Assembly (NCBI GenBank): GCA_900088475.1
Contig: FLMG01000007.1
Span: forward strand, 7,505 to 46,137
Direction: 5' to 3'
Length of the DNA: 38,633 bases
Source: Hyphochytrium catenoides
Lineage: Eukaryota; Sar; Hyphochytriomycetes; Hyphochytriales; Hyphochytriaceae
The notes below the pieces were generated by a model that worked only from the letters and a program-made list of their open reading frames with translations, was not told where the DNA came from and ran no database searches. This document shows positions 22,801 through 33,346 of this stretch, in pieces. Within the stretch, counting starts at the first letter, position 1; each line of letters begins with the position of its first letter. Made by a program: the position numbers and the translations under genes.

Positions 22801-25800
22801 AGATACTGGACTCAGGTCAGAAATCGATTGTTTCGCATAAGAACACATCGGGCAAAACGTATCGTATCTCTCTCAATTGACTTACTCCATTAGTGAACGT
22901 TCCATTCTCAGCAGCTGCTCGGCCTCAGTGGGAGACTTGTGTGCGAGAGTTTCGCCTGTTTTGCACTGCATCAACTGAGCTCTTAACTCCTCCTTTTCGG
23001 CTTGTTCCTGGAGGCCAGGGAACGCTTAGTGTCAAGCAAAAGGATCAAAAAACTCCAAACAAAGAGAGGTTTGATCCACAGAGGCACAACAAGGAGCTTG
23101 AACGACCAGGTAAAAAGGGGATTCGTCGCCCAGGAAAGTAGAGAGCGGTTATTGGTTGGGCTTATTAGTCCCTTAGGAGGCTCACCTTCTCCAGTGCGGC
23201 TCTGAGGCTTTCGGTCATGCGCTTTACTTTACTCTCGAGTGCCCGTTTGAGGTTTCGGTCAACCTCTTGAGATCTGCTGGGGTCAATGGGTTACTTCGTA
23301 TGACTAAGAGTCGCCGATTAATCCCGTAGCCTCTTCATCGCCATCACTGTTCCCATCTTCACTGTCTCCGCTGTCTCTCGCTGCCAACCCACGGGACTCA
23401 TCACTTCCCGTTCTTGTCATCATCTTCTCCCCATATAGTCTCCTCAACCATATCAATAACAAACTTGGCGAAAGTCATACCGAGGTACCGTCACCGCCTT
23501 CTCATTCAGTAAGGACCGTAGTCGCTCAACCTCAAGAGTCTCCATCTGTTCTCGAGTCTGGAAACAGAAAGACAAATGTCACAAAGAAGGGAAATGAAGA
23601 AGAATCATTGGAACGACAATGAAGAGAAGGGGAACCCGACCTTCAGAAGCTCTTCTTGTCGGAGAGTGGCTTGCTTCTGTGCCTCTTCAAGTCTCTCAGC
23701 AGGGACCATCTTCATCAGCTTTTCCTCATAAAACTGGGGAAGAGCATCGTGGGGCTCAGTCAATCTTATCTTGCTAAAACTAACTCAGGTTACTGGCTCC
23801 TACTGGGGCCTCTTTATGTCTCCCTTCTACATGGTATTCTGTCCTCACCTTCTTCAGCTCCTTGCTATAGTCACGCAGGCGTCTAATCTCTGCCTGTGAG
23901 AGACCAGTCTGCTTCTTGAGCTCCTCGCATTCAAAAGCCAGACGCTGAGACTCTTGTTGGGACTGCGAGAGATCTGTAAGTGCTGTCTGGAGTTGGAGGT
24001 TCGCCAACGCTGCCTTCTCCTTGAGAACGATGAGCTCATTATTTAGAGTCTGACAATGCTTTTCTGCTGCCTGGCACTGAGCTTGGGACTTCGAAAGCCT
24101 ATCAAGAGCATCCTCTACCTCGACATGCAGTTTCTTCTTCTCTTCCTCAACCTTTTCCTTCTCTTGCAAGGCCATTTGACACTAGATATCGGCATACCAT
24201 CTGGTTATAAGCAAAGACATCTGGATTGGGAACCATAGAATTACCTTTAGCCTCTCAGCCTCTATAGAGAATTGACCTTTACTCTCTTCCATCATTGACA
24301 GCTGAAGAGTAGAGACCTCCTTTCTGGTCTCTCGGATGGCAGAACAGAGCTCCTCGACTGTACCGGAAGACTTCGTCCTCTTCCCTGACTTGGGAATAGC
24401 GCATTGCTCTAATTCGAAAAAAGAGGCAGACAGAGATTGTAGGGAGCTCCCTTTTCCCTCTTGAATGTATTCGCGAAGCTCTGTTATGAGCTGTTCCCTG
24501 ACAGCACACTGCGCTTGCAGCTCACGGTTTATCCCTTCCAAGCTACTGATCTCATCTTCAAGCACCCGAACCCATGCCAGCAGCTCTTCCACCTTACCAC
24601 TCCAGCGGGCAGGAGTCCGGCCCGTCCTCTCTTCCCTCTCCTTTCCTATCTCTCTCTCGATGTCCTTGATCACCCCTAGTGCCGGGCCGGGTTCAGAGGA
24701 AGAAGGGGTAACAAACCTTTCTGCCACTCTCTGCCTGAAAGACATTTTCCACCCTTCATGTTCATTTCTCTCTCGATCGATTGTCTCCATCAGGGTCCTT
24801 ACTTCCTTCTCTCTTTCCTCTTCTGACTTTCTTAAGTGCAGCTCGAAGCTCCGATTTAGGCGCACTTTCTCATCTTCAAGCTGCGTCTGCAACGCCTCAA
24901 TTTGCCTTGTAAGTTCTAACTTCAGGTGTTAGTGACAGACAGAGCTTCTCCACTAACTAAGAAAGGCAGACACCCACCGCTATTAACGTTTTGAACACTC
25001 TCATACTGTTGTCGGTAGTACTTGCAATGGGTCTCCAACTCCAAATATCTAGCCTTAAGAGAGAGGGCAATCTCTGGCTCAGCAGTTCCTGAGTTACTGC
25101 GGTTGAGTCTTGGCACCGAAAGATGGCGTTTAACCTGAGCTCGAAGAGCTGCTGCGGTACTCTTTTCTCTCTTGAGCAATTCTTCAATCTGGAAATTTCT
25201 CCTCCACTGTTCCCTCAACTGCTTCTTCAAGCAGACTTCGCTCAACTCCTTAGCTGCAGCGTACTGCAGGGAGTCCACCCTCAGGCCAAGAAGTGGGATC
25301 TCAAGCTTCATGTCTCCTGCAGTTCAAATCATACGCAAAGTCATGAAAGGCAAACAAAGTGAGAGACCCCAGCAAAAGTGGAGCACGCATGCACTCAACC
25401 TCAAAAGCCGGGGACCCCTTAATGAGCGTCTCTGTCGTCTCCGACACGCTATTAATAATCCCGGCCAGTAAGCTATCTTCTCTCTAACAATTAGCCTTAA
25501 AACCGTCCTCGTTACCTTGGCTTGGCTTCTGCAGCTTCTGTAGGTTCAGTTCCACTGCCTGCTGGATCCAATGCTGAATCTGATCTTCTGCATTCCTTCG
25601 CCAGGCTTCTTCTTCTTCTTTCTCCAATTTACTGCCGGCCTCTGCCGCCCCGCCTTCCTCCGACCATTTCTCATGCTCATTTCTGCTGTCCATCTACGAA
25701 TGTTAAACCAAGACGTCAGAAAGCTCAACGTTCTAGCGGGTTAAAGATCTACTCACATTGTCTGCACCTTTATCTTCCATTAAGTCTTTCTCTTGTTTAT

Positions 25801-28800
25801 TTCTTCTGCACGCCTCATTTGTTAACTCTCTTAGACGCTCTTCAAGCAGAAGAGTGCGTTCATTGTAGGTGGATGACAGGCTGTCCAACCTTCTCCACGC
25901 TTCTCTGAGACGCCTGCCATAGCCCTCGGAGTCCTTTTCTAAGCGCTCCCTAAGCGCCATATTCTGGCGCAGCAGCTCTGCGGCTCTGTGCTCTGCCTGG
26001 TGGAGCAAAAAGCTTAGCGACAAAAGCACCGTGCATCGTACTGAGACGTAGAAAGCAGGATTATTTAAAAGGGTGTCCAGGGCTTACCTGCGCCAACAGG
26101 AGAGACAAGCGCGCACCGGATCCAACGCTAGTCTGCTCCGAGACATTGTCCTCGATCTCCTGTTCGTCTTGGCCCTTTTTCACCTGTTCTTTCTCATCTT
26201 CCGAGGTAAGCCTTGCCTTCGTTTTACAGAATTCCTCTTCTGCCTGGCACCCGATCTTCCCTTGCACCTCGATGCCTGGAGGAAGGGCGCTAGACGGCAA
26301 TACAGACTCAAAGATGGGCGGTGTCTGGCAACGCTCGTTTTTGCTGCTCAACTCCATCTCTAGGTCTGCAATTATGGCTGAGAGAGATAAACTCTCTGCA
26401 CGTTTCTCTACCAGCTCTCGACTTTTCTCCTTTAACTCTGTGCTCAGTGATCTTACTTCTTCCTCCAATGTCTCAGATTTTCTTTGCCTCTGCTTAAGCT
26501 CTCTTTCAAGCGCATCTTTAGCTTCCCGGTCTCGTCTTCCTCTTTCCTCCAGCACTAGGGCACGGTGCTGCCACTGTCGAAGGGTTTTTTCTGCAACTTC
26601 TAAACGCAGGTGGAAGGACTCCGAAGCTGTGAGAGTTTGGCAGAGAGATTGCAGCAGATTTATGCATTGACTGCAGCTCTGACGTCCATTGCTTTGCTCT
26701 TGATTATAGTTATCCTCCGCAAAAGCCAGAGAAAAGAGGTCAGGCGGGGAAGAGATCGTGCCTGCACTAAATTCTGTTTGTGCCAGGTGGGATTGCACCC
26801 TCTCTACGGCCGCGGTCTGAAGTCTTAGATGGTCCTCACTAAGTCGGAGAGAAGCTCGCACTCCCTCAAGCTCTGCTTTCAACGTGTCGAGTTCCTGAGT
26901 GAGAGTGGCATTGCGCTTCCTCTCTTCTTCCAGCTCTCCTTCCATCGCGCTCAGCTCTTTTTGTCTCGTTGAGATTGTCTGTTGAACCTCTGCTTTGAGA
27001 GCCTTATTACGCTCTCTTTCAGCCTGATACTTCCCTTCCAGGTCTTGGAGGTCGCACACCAGCGTCTCACACTGCTTCTCGAGCACAGATCTCCACTGAA
27101 GCCCCTTGTCTCTCTCAGGCCCATTAGTGGAGACCCTTAGGCGCAAGCGCTGTAACTCCAAACCTTGGCTCAATAATTCCTCTCTCCACTTATCTTGTCT
27201 TCCTTTCTCCGTCCTCAGTTCTTGCCTAGCCTTCTCATAGATATCGATTAGCCATTGTTTGAGCTTCTTCCGCTCCTCTCCATCTTGCGCGACGTGAAAT
27301 TGATCAAGCTTTCTACTGATTGTCGCCGGTACAGTCAGATGAACTTTGAAGGACTTAGGGGGAGAACCATATCGTTCAACTGAGGCTCTTCCTCTGTCTT
27401 GTTTCTCTTGACGCACTAGTTCCTCTGTCAGCTTCCTTTTCTCCGCCTCTAGAGCCTGAAGGAGTAGCTTCATGGTTGGTGCTGCCTCCTTCAAACCGCC
27501 CACAGATTCCTCCAGGGTCGGTGCCAGGGCTGAGACGAGGAGCTCGGCATCCTCCTGCGCCCCATACCAGTGGCGAAGCTGCTTTAGGGCAGAGAGCAAA
27601 CTATTCCTCTCATTCTGCAACTTCTCTACTTGGTTCTGCAGCTGGATTTTCTTCACCTCCCCTAAGGCTGCGTCTGACTGGAGTGAAGCCACTAAGTGGG
27701 AAAGTTCTCTGACTTTGATGACCAGCAGTCGCACGAGCTCCTCATGGCTGTCTGGGCCTGCGGCTTCGATTCGAAGCCCTTGCGGTCTTGCTTGGCTTTG
27801 CTGCATGGTCCCCAGCAGATTCTGGACCCCACAAAGAAACTTGGCTAGCATCTCCTCCTGCCTCTTGCCCAACTTCTCCCAGAAAGTCTCCCCTTGTCGG
27901 TTGGCGTTGTCCCAGTCTAGAAGTTGTTGCTCATACCGCTCTGTGGACTGTAGGAAGCGCTCCTGCTGCAAGACTAGCTCTTGGTGCATAATCGCGGTCA
28001 ATTGCAGTGCTTTCTTCACAGTGCTCCACGCTAAGCGAGACACCAAGTGGCTGCTCTGCAGTGACTCGAAATGACCAGAAGCCAGAGAAGAGGCTGCTCT
28101 AGGTTCGGATATGAACTGAGTTATCCAACCAGAGGCTAAGCTTGGAGCACTGCCGTTAGGAGTACTTTGATGGATAAAGAGCTCTTTCTGGGGTTTGGGG
28201 AGCGTCTCATGGGACTTCTGCGTTGTAGGGCTCTCCTCCGCCTCTGTCCCTAACATGCTTGCCGCTTGAGGCAGGCTGACGGGGGACAGTTCTGTGATAA
28301 AAACAGATGGCGGATGTGACTTCTGGGCCTTCTGGCTGTGAGAGAGCTTTCTGGCGGTCACAGCGAGCTTCTCTTCCGCGAGAAGAGCTGCCTCCTGGAA
28401 CGTCTGAGCTACAGAGCTGAACCGATCTCTCTCCTCTCTGGCATATTGCAACTCAGCCGTTAGCCGGTTGCATTCTTGCTGAGCGTTTCGGAGCTGCATC
28501 TCCAGTTCCTTTCGCTCCTTATCTTTGCTCTCTTGCAACTGTCGGAGTTCCTGTTCTTGTTGACGGAGAGCGGTCGATAAACTGCTCAGCGTCCGAGATA
28601 ACAGAAGTTCAAGGTCAAGAACGTCTTCATCCCCCTCCGGTTTGGATATAAACTGCCAGATCCTGGCCCGCATTGTCCGTCTTTCCTGCTCCCGCGCCCT
28701 GAGGAGCTCATCAAGCTTCTGCTTGACCTAGCGTAGCAGTTAGAAGATTGTAGGGCAAGACGGTGCTGCTGGTAACAAATGCCAACCTGTTCTGATCCCT

Positions 28801-29213
28801 GTTTAGCTTCGAGAGAAGTCTTTGCTTCCACTCGTCTAGCCCTCTGTGAGAAAGAGATATGTAGAAGCAGAGACAAGCCAGATCTCACTTCGTGCTGCTT
28901 ATGAAAGCAAACAAGGACGTACCTGGGTTTCATCCTCTTGCAGCTGCTGTATGATCTGATCCTTCTCTCGCAAGAGGGTGAGTACTCTCCGGCTCTGTAG
29001 CTCTTGAAGATGGCGCTCCTTTGTCAGGGCCGCTTCGATCAGCTGCCGCCCTCCATCGCTTCCAGCAGCTTGCAGGGATGCAGTCTTTGACAGCTGAGTA
29101 GCCAGGCGGAGGCATTCCGCCTTTAACCAGGCATTCTCCCTCAAGCAATCCTCCATACCATCCGGCTTGCTCTCCGATTCTGGCTCCATTACACTCCGGT
29201 CTGGACACACCAT
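19851..29213 (-). CDS. Giant coiled-coil protein, function unknown (25 exons, about 2187 aa)
   Basis: Phase-consistent model: 29213-28923, 28843-28787, 28727-26088 (880 codons in one exon), 25996-25757, 25693-25516, 25476-25387, 25316-24978, 24915-24245, 24181-23849, 23733-23641, 23557-23481, 23273-23186, 23007-22886, 22744-22699, 22611-22466, 22286-22160, 22091-22024, 21860-21710, 21509-21357, 21120-21022, 20953-20891, 20694-20614, 20476-20407, 20345-20322, 20167-19851. The start is ATG at 29213 (a second Met lies 8 codons on). The sequence is overwhelmingly heptad-type Leu/Glu/Lys/Gln coil from about residue 20 to the end, broken by Pro/Ser-rich stretches, for example near residues 245-310 and PVPEPQTPEVDD. 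I see no motor, kinase or membrane segment. Candidates are a centrosome/basal-body, rootlet or Golgi tether protein; none can be named. Weak spots are the donors at 25386 and 20613. Confidence 0.78.
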
Positions 29214-30779
29214 TTTTAGTATGACGCATCAGCTCGCCAACCGATGCAAACATGCACTTTACGCTTAACACAGGCCACCAGAAGCGTTAGCCAAGATCGA
29301 TGTAAGAACAGTGCTTCAAGGACTCAAATGTTCTTCCTTTTTGTCCCCTAGATACTAAGCCTAGCTGAATGTCAATAGCATTCCGTTCATTGGAGGGCTA
29401 AGTTCTACCGGTGAGCCGCTGCCGCTGGCGCGGCCTGAAAGTCGCGACTGATATATCTGCTCGCGTCCCTTCCTTTCGCTCGTTTATACATGCAATGGTC
29501 GGTGATAGTGGATCCTTTGGCTGCCGCTGCCACCATTTATCTTCCTCGCGTGCTGCTGCTCAACCCGTTGTTAGCCTATCAGACGTTCCTCGTACAGTAG
29601 CAGAACGTCAACTCGTTCCCAGGACCTGTCTCATCCCTTTGCAGTCTCCCTCAACTACTCCTCCTGAGGCGGTGGCGGTGGCGGCAGTGGCGCTCACGCG
29701 GCGGACGCCCAGCACCAGCAGCACCAGCAGCAATAGGAGGAGGAGGAGAGAGGAGAGGAGGCAGCTGGCAGGCAGTGCGGGACAGGAGGCGGCAGCCCGG
29801 CATGTGAGCAGGAGCGCAGGAGGAGGAGAGGGAGCTGCAAACATCAACCAAACTTTTTGAACAAAAAGCAACAAGAGCTGGCGCCGAGTTTATCTCGAAT
29901 TCTACCGACCCTCTATCTTCAATTCCCATGACTGCTTTTGAGTAGGACCTACTCTCCTGTGTCCTCCCTCCTCTGTCTCCCTCTGTACAGCTACTACTTG
30001 TAATAAAGCCTGTAGGTTGTTCTCGGACCCTCTTTGATGCCACGCTTCTCCTTCCATCTCCTGCTCCTGTTGATGCTGATGCCGTGCTAGGCCACAGGCA
30101 GTAGGAAGGAGGAAACAAAGACGATGATTAGTCAGGAAAAAAAGGGATGCAGAGAGGCAAGACCAGTACTTCCTACATGTACGAGTAGAGGTGAGGCCCA
30201 GTGCCTGACAAAAGGTAGCTAACAATGGCAATACCAATATTGGGAAGGAGAGCCGTACCCATTATTAGAGCTCAACAGCAGGCAGGAGACCCGAGAGGAA
30301 CATGAGCTAAGCACTAGAGGCGGCGGCCGTGGACACGAGCAGCGCCCTAAGACGCTGGTTGCTGCTCTGGGCCAAGAGGTAGAGTAGTAGGAACACAAAG
30401 GGAACAGCAATGACGTCCACTATTATGCATTATGGGAAGACATGGTATTCCCTAGGTACGTTAAGCCGTGCAACAATCATAACAAGTAATGATGGTGATA
30501 GTGCAACTAGACGGCAACTCTAGCACCATCGATATTTTCAGTAGACGGTCGCGACGATGTTTAAAAAAAGACATCGAGTCGCTGACGCGTTACCTGGCGT
30601 TTGATAATACAATAGACGGTTCGTCTCCTCACACTTACATGGCCAGCGTTAGGCGCGACTATGCGTTCCAGAAAACAAAATTGTCGCTCTAGCTGGGCAA
30701 TGTGATATGGATGGAGAGCCCGAATACATCTTTAGATATCGCCTCGAGCGCAGGTACCCGATACTATCAGGTAATAGCC
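29214..30779. other. Region without a supported gene, rich in triplet repeats
   Basis: This lies between the start of the coiled-coil gene and the end of the C4H-repeat gene, both on the minus strand. A 149-codon plus frame (29411-29860; first ATG at about 29492) and an 88-codon minus frame (29608-29874, Leu/Ala-rich) overlap each other across a GGC/AGC/AGG repeat and are most likely artefacts of that repeat. From about 29900 to 30760 no frame looks coding; part should be 3' UTR of the C4H gene. Confidence 0.4.
29666..29835 (+). repeat. Imperfect GGY/AGC/AGG triplet-repeat cluster
   Basis: On the + strand a GGTGGC run is followed by CACCAGCAGCACCAGCAGC, then GGAGGAGGAGGAG, and further GGAGG and GGCAG units. 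Depending on frame this reads as Ala/Val, Ser/Thr, Arg or (on the minus strand) Leu runs. It may be a 5' UTR or promoter low-complexity region of the minus-strand coiled-coil gene or just a microsatellite cluster. Confidence 0.65.
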
Positions 30780-32500
30780 TCATAGCGATATCGTCTCAGA
30801 ACTTGAAGATGTAGCGGGTTTTGTCGTCGCACTCGTCGCTGCTGTGGACGTGGAAGAGCCGCCGCTAGATGCCACCTCTCCCTGTCTTGAGTGCACCAAA
30901 CAACGATCATCGGCCTTGGCGAATTTGGAGCAGCCTGCGACTGAGCACCTTGAAGCGTGAAGGACTCCACCGTGTGCCACACACAGACCTCTCCCCTTAC
31001 GAGCATACTCCTCGCAGCCGTCGATGGAGCACCGGTTTACCTTGGCACCATGAGCGATACAGACCCCACTCTTCACCGAGCGCTTCTGGCAGCCCGGAAA
31101 ATTGCAGCGCTTCACCTTAGCCCCATGCGCTACGCAAACCCCACTCTTCACAGCACGCTTCTGACATGAGCCGACGCTGCAGAGCTTCTTCCTCGCGCCG
31201 TGGCGAATGCAAGCACCACCTTGCTGTGCGTACTTCCCGCACCATTCAACCTTGCACCTCTTTCTCTTAGCTCCCTGAGGTTCGGCACCATTGATCGTTG
31301 CATTACTCGTCACTCCTTTGACTGTTTTCCGACGAGCGGCAACTGTAGAAGACTCACTGCAGGAAAGATCGCTGCTACTCGCACTGAAGTCACCATCCCT
31401 AGATCTAGGAGATGAGAAAGAATTCAAAGTAGGAAGACTAGTCTGCTGGTAAGCAATAGGCCCTGTCGATGTCATCATCTTGGTGGTCCCATGAATCTGC
31501 TGGTGCCAGTTTAGGTCTCCAACAGTGTCAGCTGCGTTCCGACTGAATGACTTAAGAGGAGTCAGTCCACCAGTGGTGCTGTTCCGGCTCAATTGATGTG
31601 CAGGAGAGTGGTGATGGAAAGTTCCCGGAGCTCCCGATATCATCTTTGCTGCTGTCGGTAGCATTTTACTTCCAGCTGAAGGAGCCATACAAGAGGAGAA
31701 GAGCCGATCGGCTGGCCCCATGCCGAAGCTCATAGTGGGGTGCATGCTGCACAGCATAGGAATCTTTAGCGACAGTTGAGCGCGAGACACGCTCTCTTCC
31801 GTGCAGCTAGTTGCCGCTTGGGCAGGACTGCGGACGTGAGAAGGAATCGGTAGGAGTCGAGGAAAGCTGAACTCCCAGAGTTTCACACCACTGCTCTGGA
31901 GTGGATTATGAGACACCGCTAGTGGTACTAACCAACCATGTCCTCTACCGAAGAGGAACTGCGTACTTGAAAACCAGGTGATGGGAGCTAGGTAGGAGAA
32001 GGAGGACTTCACCTAGAGGAGAAGACTTGCCGGTGCTGCGCTGTTTCGGTAAGGAAAGAGGTGCGAGCTTGGGGGAATTGAAGAAGTGCTCTTCGAATGG
32101 TGAGGCGGGCAGCGTAGAGCATGAGGGCGGAGCAGCCGTAAGTGAGGAGCAGCAGCCGCACTCTGCTCATGAGACGTCAGACCTAACCACTTCTCGTCTG
32201 CTGCACGCCTCTGGGGAACGAAGCCAGCAAGCTGATGACATCATCGTCAATCATCAGCAACCTTCTAGAACATTGTTGGCAGCTGCTTGGTGAGAGAAGG
32301 AAACAGGGACAAAGGAGGAAGGGCAGGAAGGAATGAAAGGATGAAGGAAGAGAGAGTCGTGTTGCGGCTGTCTTTCTTGATTGTCCTCTGCTATCCCCTC
32401 CCTTCCCCTCCCAATTATCCTCACCTGCTGGCTGCTTGGCTAATATACAGAAGGGAAGTTGTTTGGCGATGCTGGAGGCCAGCATCCCATCCGAGTCCAT
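30780..32500 (-). CDS. Tandem C4H-type zinc-knuckle repeat protein ('WRKY19-like' repeat family)
   Basis: The main exon (31987-30780) carries five tandem repeats of the form C-x4-C-x(9-10)-C-x2-H near its C terminus: CKVEWCGKYAQQGGACIRH, CSVGSCQKRAVKSGVCVAH, CNFPGCQKRSVKSGVCIAH, CSIDGCEEYARKGRGLCVAH and CSVAGCSKFAKADDRCLVH, spaced by basic linkers such as GAKVKR. Each probably binds one zinc. Proteins with these repeats are abundant in stramenopiles and usually labelled WRKY19-like; nucleic-acid binding or regulation is presumed, not shown. The N-terminal 240 residues are Ser/Pro-rich; the tail is Ser/Thr-rich. The main exon lacks an initial ATG. A 5' exon 32500-32425 (ATG, MDSDGMLASSIAK, donor GTGAGG) joins in phase to give 427 aa, but that exon is inference. 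Confidence 0.75.
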
Positions 32501-32546
32501 CAGGAAATTTCTAAGATATATTTCACGTTCTTCTGAAGTCTTCAAT

Positions 32547-33346
32547 ATGAAGCCCACCCAAGGAACTCTACGAATCATTCAGTTCTCAGTGCGGGAATAT
32601 TTCGGCCTCGTCAGCACAGAAAATGGCGCAGTAAATGGTGTGACGTACCCCTTTTCCATTCTGAACGACACGCGTGCTACCTGTTATTTACTAAGCGAAA
32701 CGGACAGAGCCAAGCGAATCGATGCCGAGAATCTGTATTATTACTTCTCGGTCCAGTTGAAGCTCCGAATAATAAAGTAGGCTGCTCCTCGTCCTTGTGA
32801 GGCTCTCTTTCTCCTCTACAAGTATGTAGAATTGGCAGGAAGTGGTTCCAGCTACTCCCTCAACTTGTAAGTAAAGTGAGTACAGATACACACAAACTAC
32901 ACCATGGCGAACCAATTCGCATTTGGCCAAGCCTTATTTAGGCCCAGTGCTGCAAGTATGTCTGCATAGACTTAGGAAGGTACCAGTTGGTCAACGCTTT
33001 CCCAACAAATCGTCTGTACTGTCAAGAAAGCATGCAGCAGCACCAGCGGCGTATTTCACAGTTTGAAAGAGTGGTATGTTTCACTTGATACCCCCCATTC
33101 ATCATTTCCCACCACCATCATCATTTCGTGCTTCCCTTTACTCATTATTACGGACTATTGAATTACAAGTACTTCGGATCACTTTACAAACCACTGGGTA
33201 GGCCGTCTCACATGTGCAAAAGTCTTATGTACAACCCATACTTTGGGACCAGCCTGAACCTTTCTTTCAGATAACACTTGCTTTGTATTACAGTCTAGGA
33301 ACTAGTCCAAGGCAGCCTTCCAAACCTTTTCGCTCCTTGCGAGTAG
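32547..33346 (+). CDS. Tentative small spliced gene, hypothetical protein
   Basis: I recognise no family. Four segments join with consistent phases: 32547-32776 (the frame is open back to ATG 32469), 32839-32866, 32942-33073 and 33299-33346. They use donors GTAGGC, GTAAGT and GTATGT and acceptors GGCAG, TTTAG and TCTAG; the introns are 62, 75 and 225 nt. From ATG 32547 this gives 145 aa (171 aa from 32469), with a composition typical of a folded protein, including REYFGLVSTENGAVNGVTYP and WFQLLPQLAQCCKYVCIDLG. There is no signal peptide, membrane helix or known motif. It lies head to head with the C4H-repeat gene; its 5' end and that gene's proposed first exon are only 46 bp apart. A competing minus-strand open frame (32691-32930) exists. 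Treat as a lead. Confidence 0.35.

Noticed and set aside
24465-24932. 155-codon plus-strand ORF, Ser-rich
   Set aside because: Antisense to coiled-coil exon 24915-24245, with no motif.
27472-28074. 200-codon plus-strand ORF
   Set aside because: It is the reverse-strand shadow of the 880-codon coiled-coil exon; its Ser/Cys/Trp-rich composition is typical of antisense Leu/Glu/Gln coil.
29411-29860. 149-codon plus-strand ORF upstream of the coiled-coil gene
   Set aside because: Starts with GTG and depends on the triplet-repeat cluster for half its length; codon composition follows the repeat, not a protein family.
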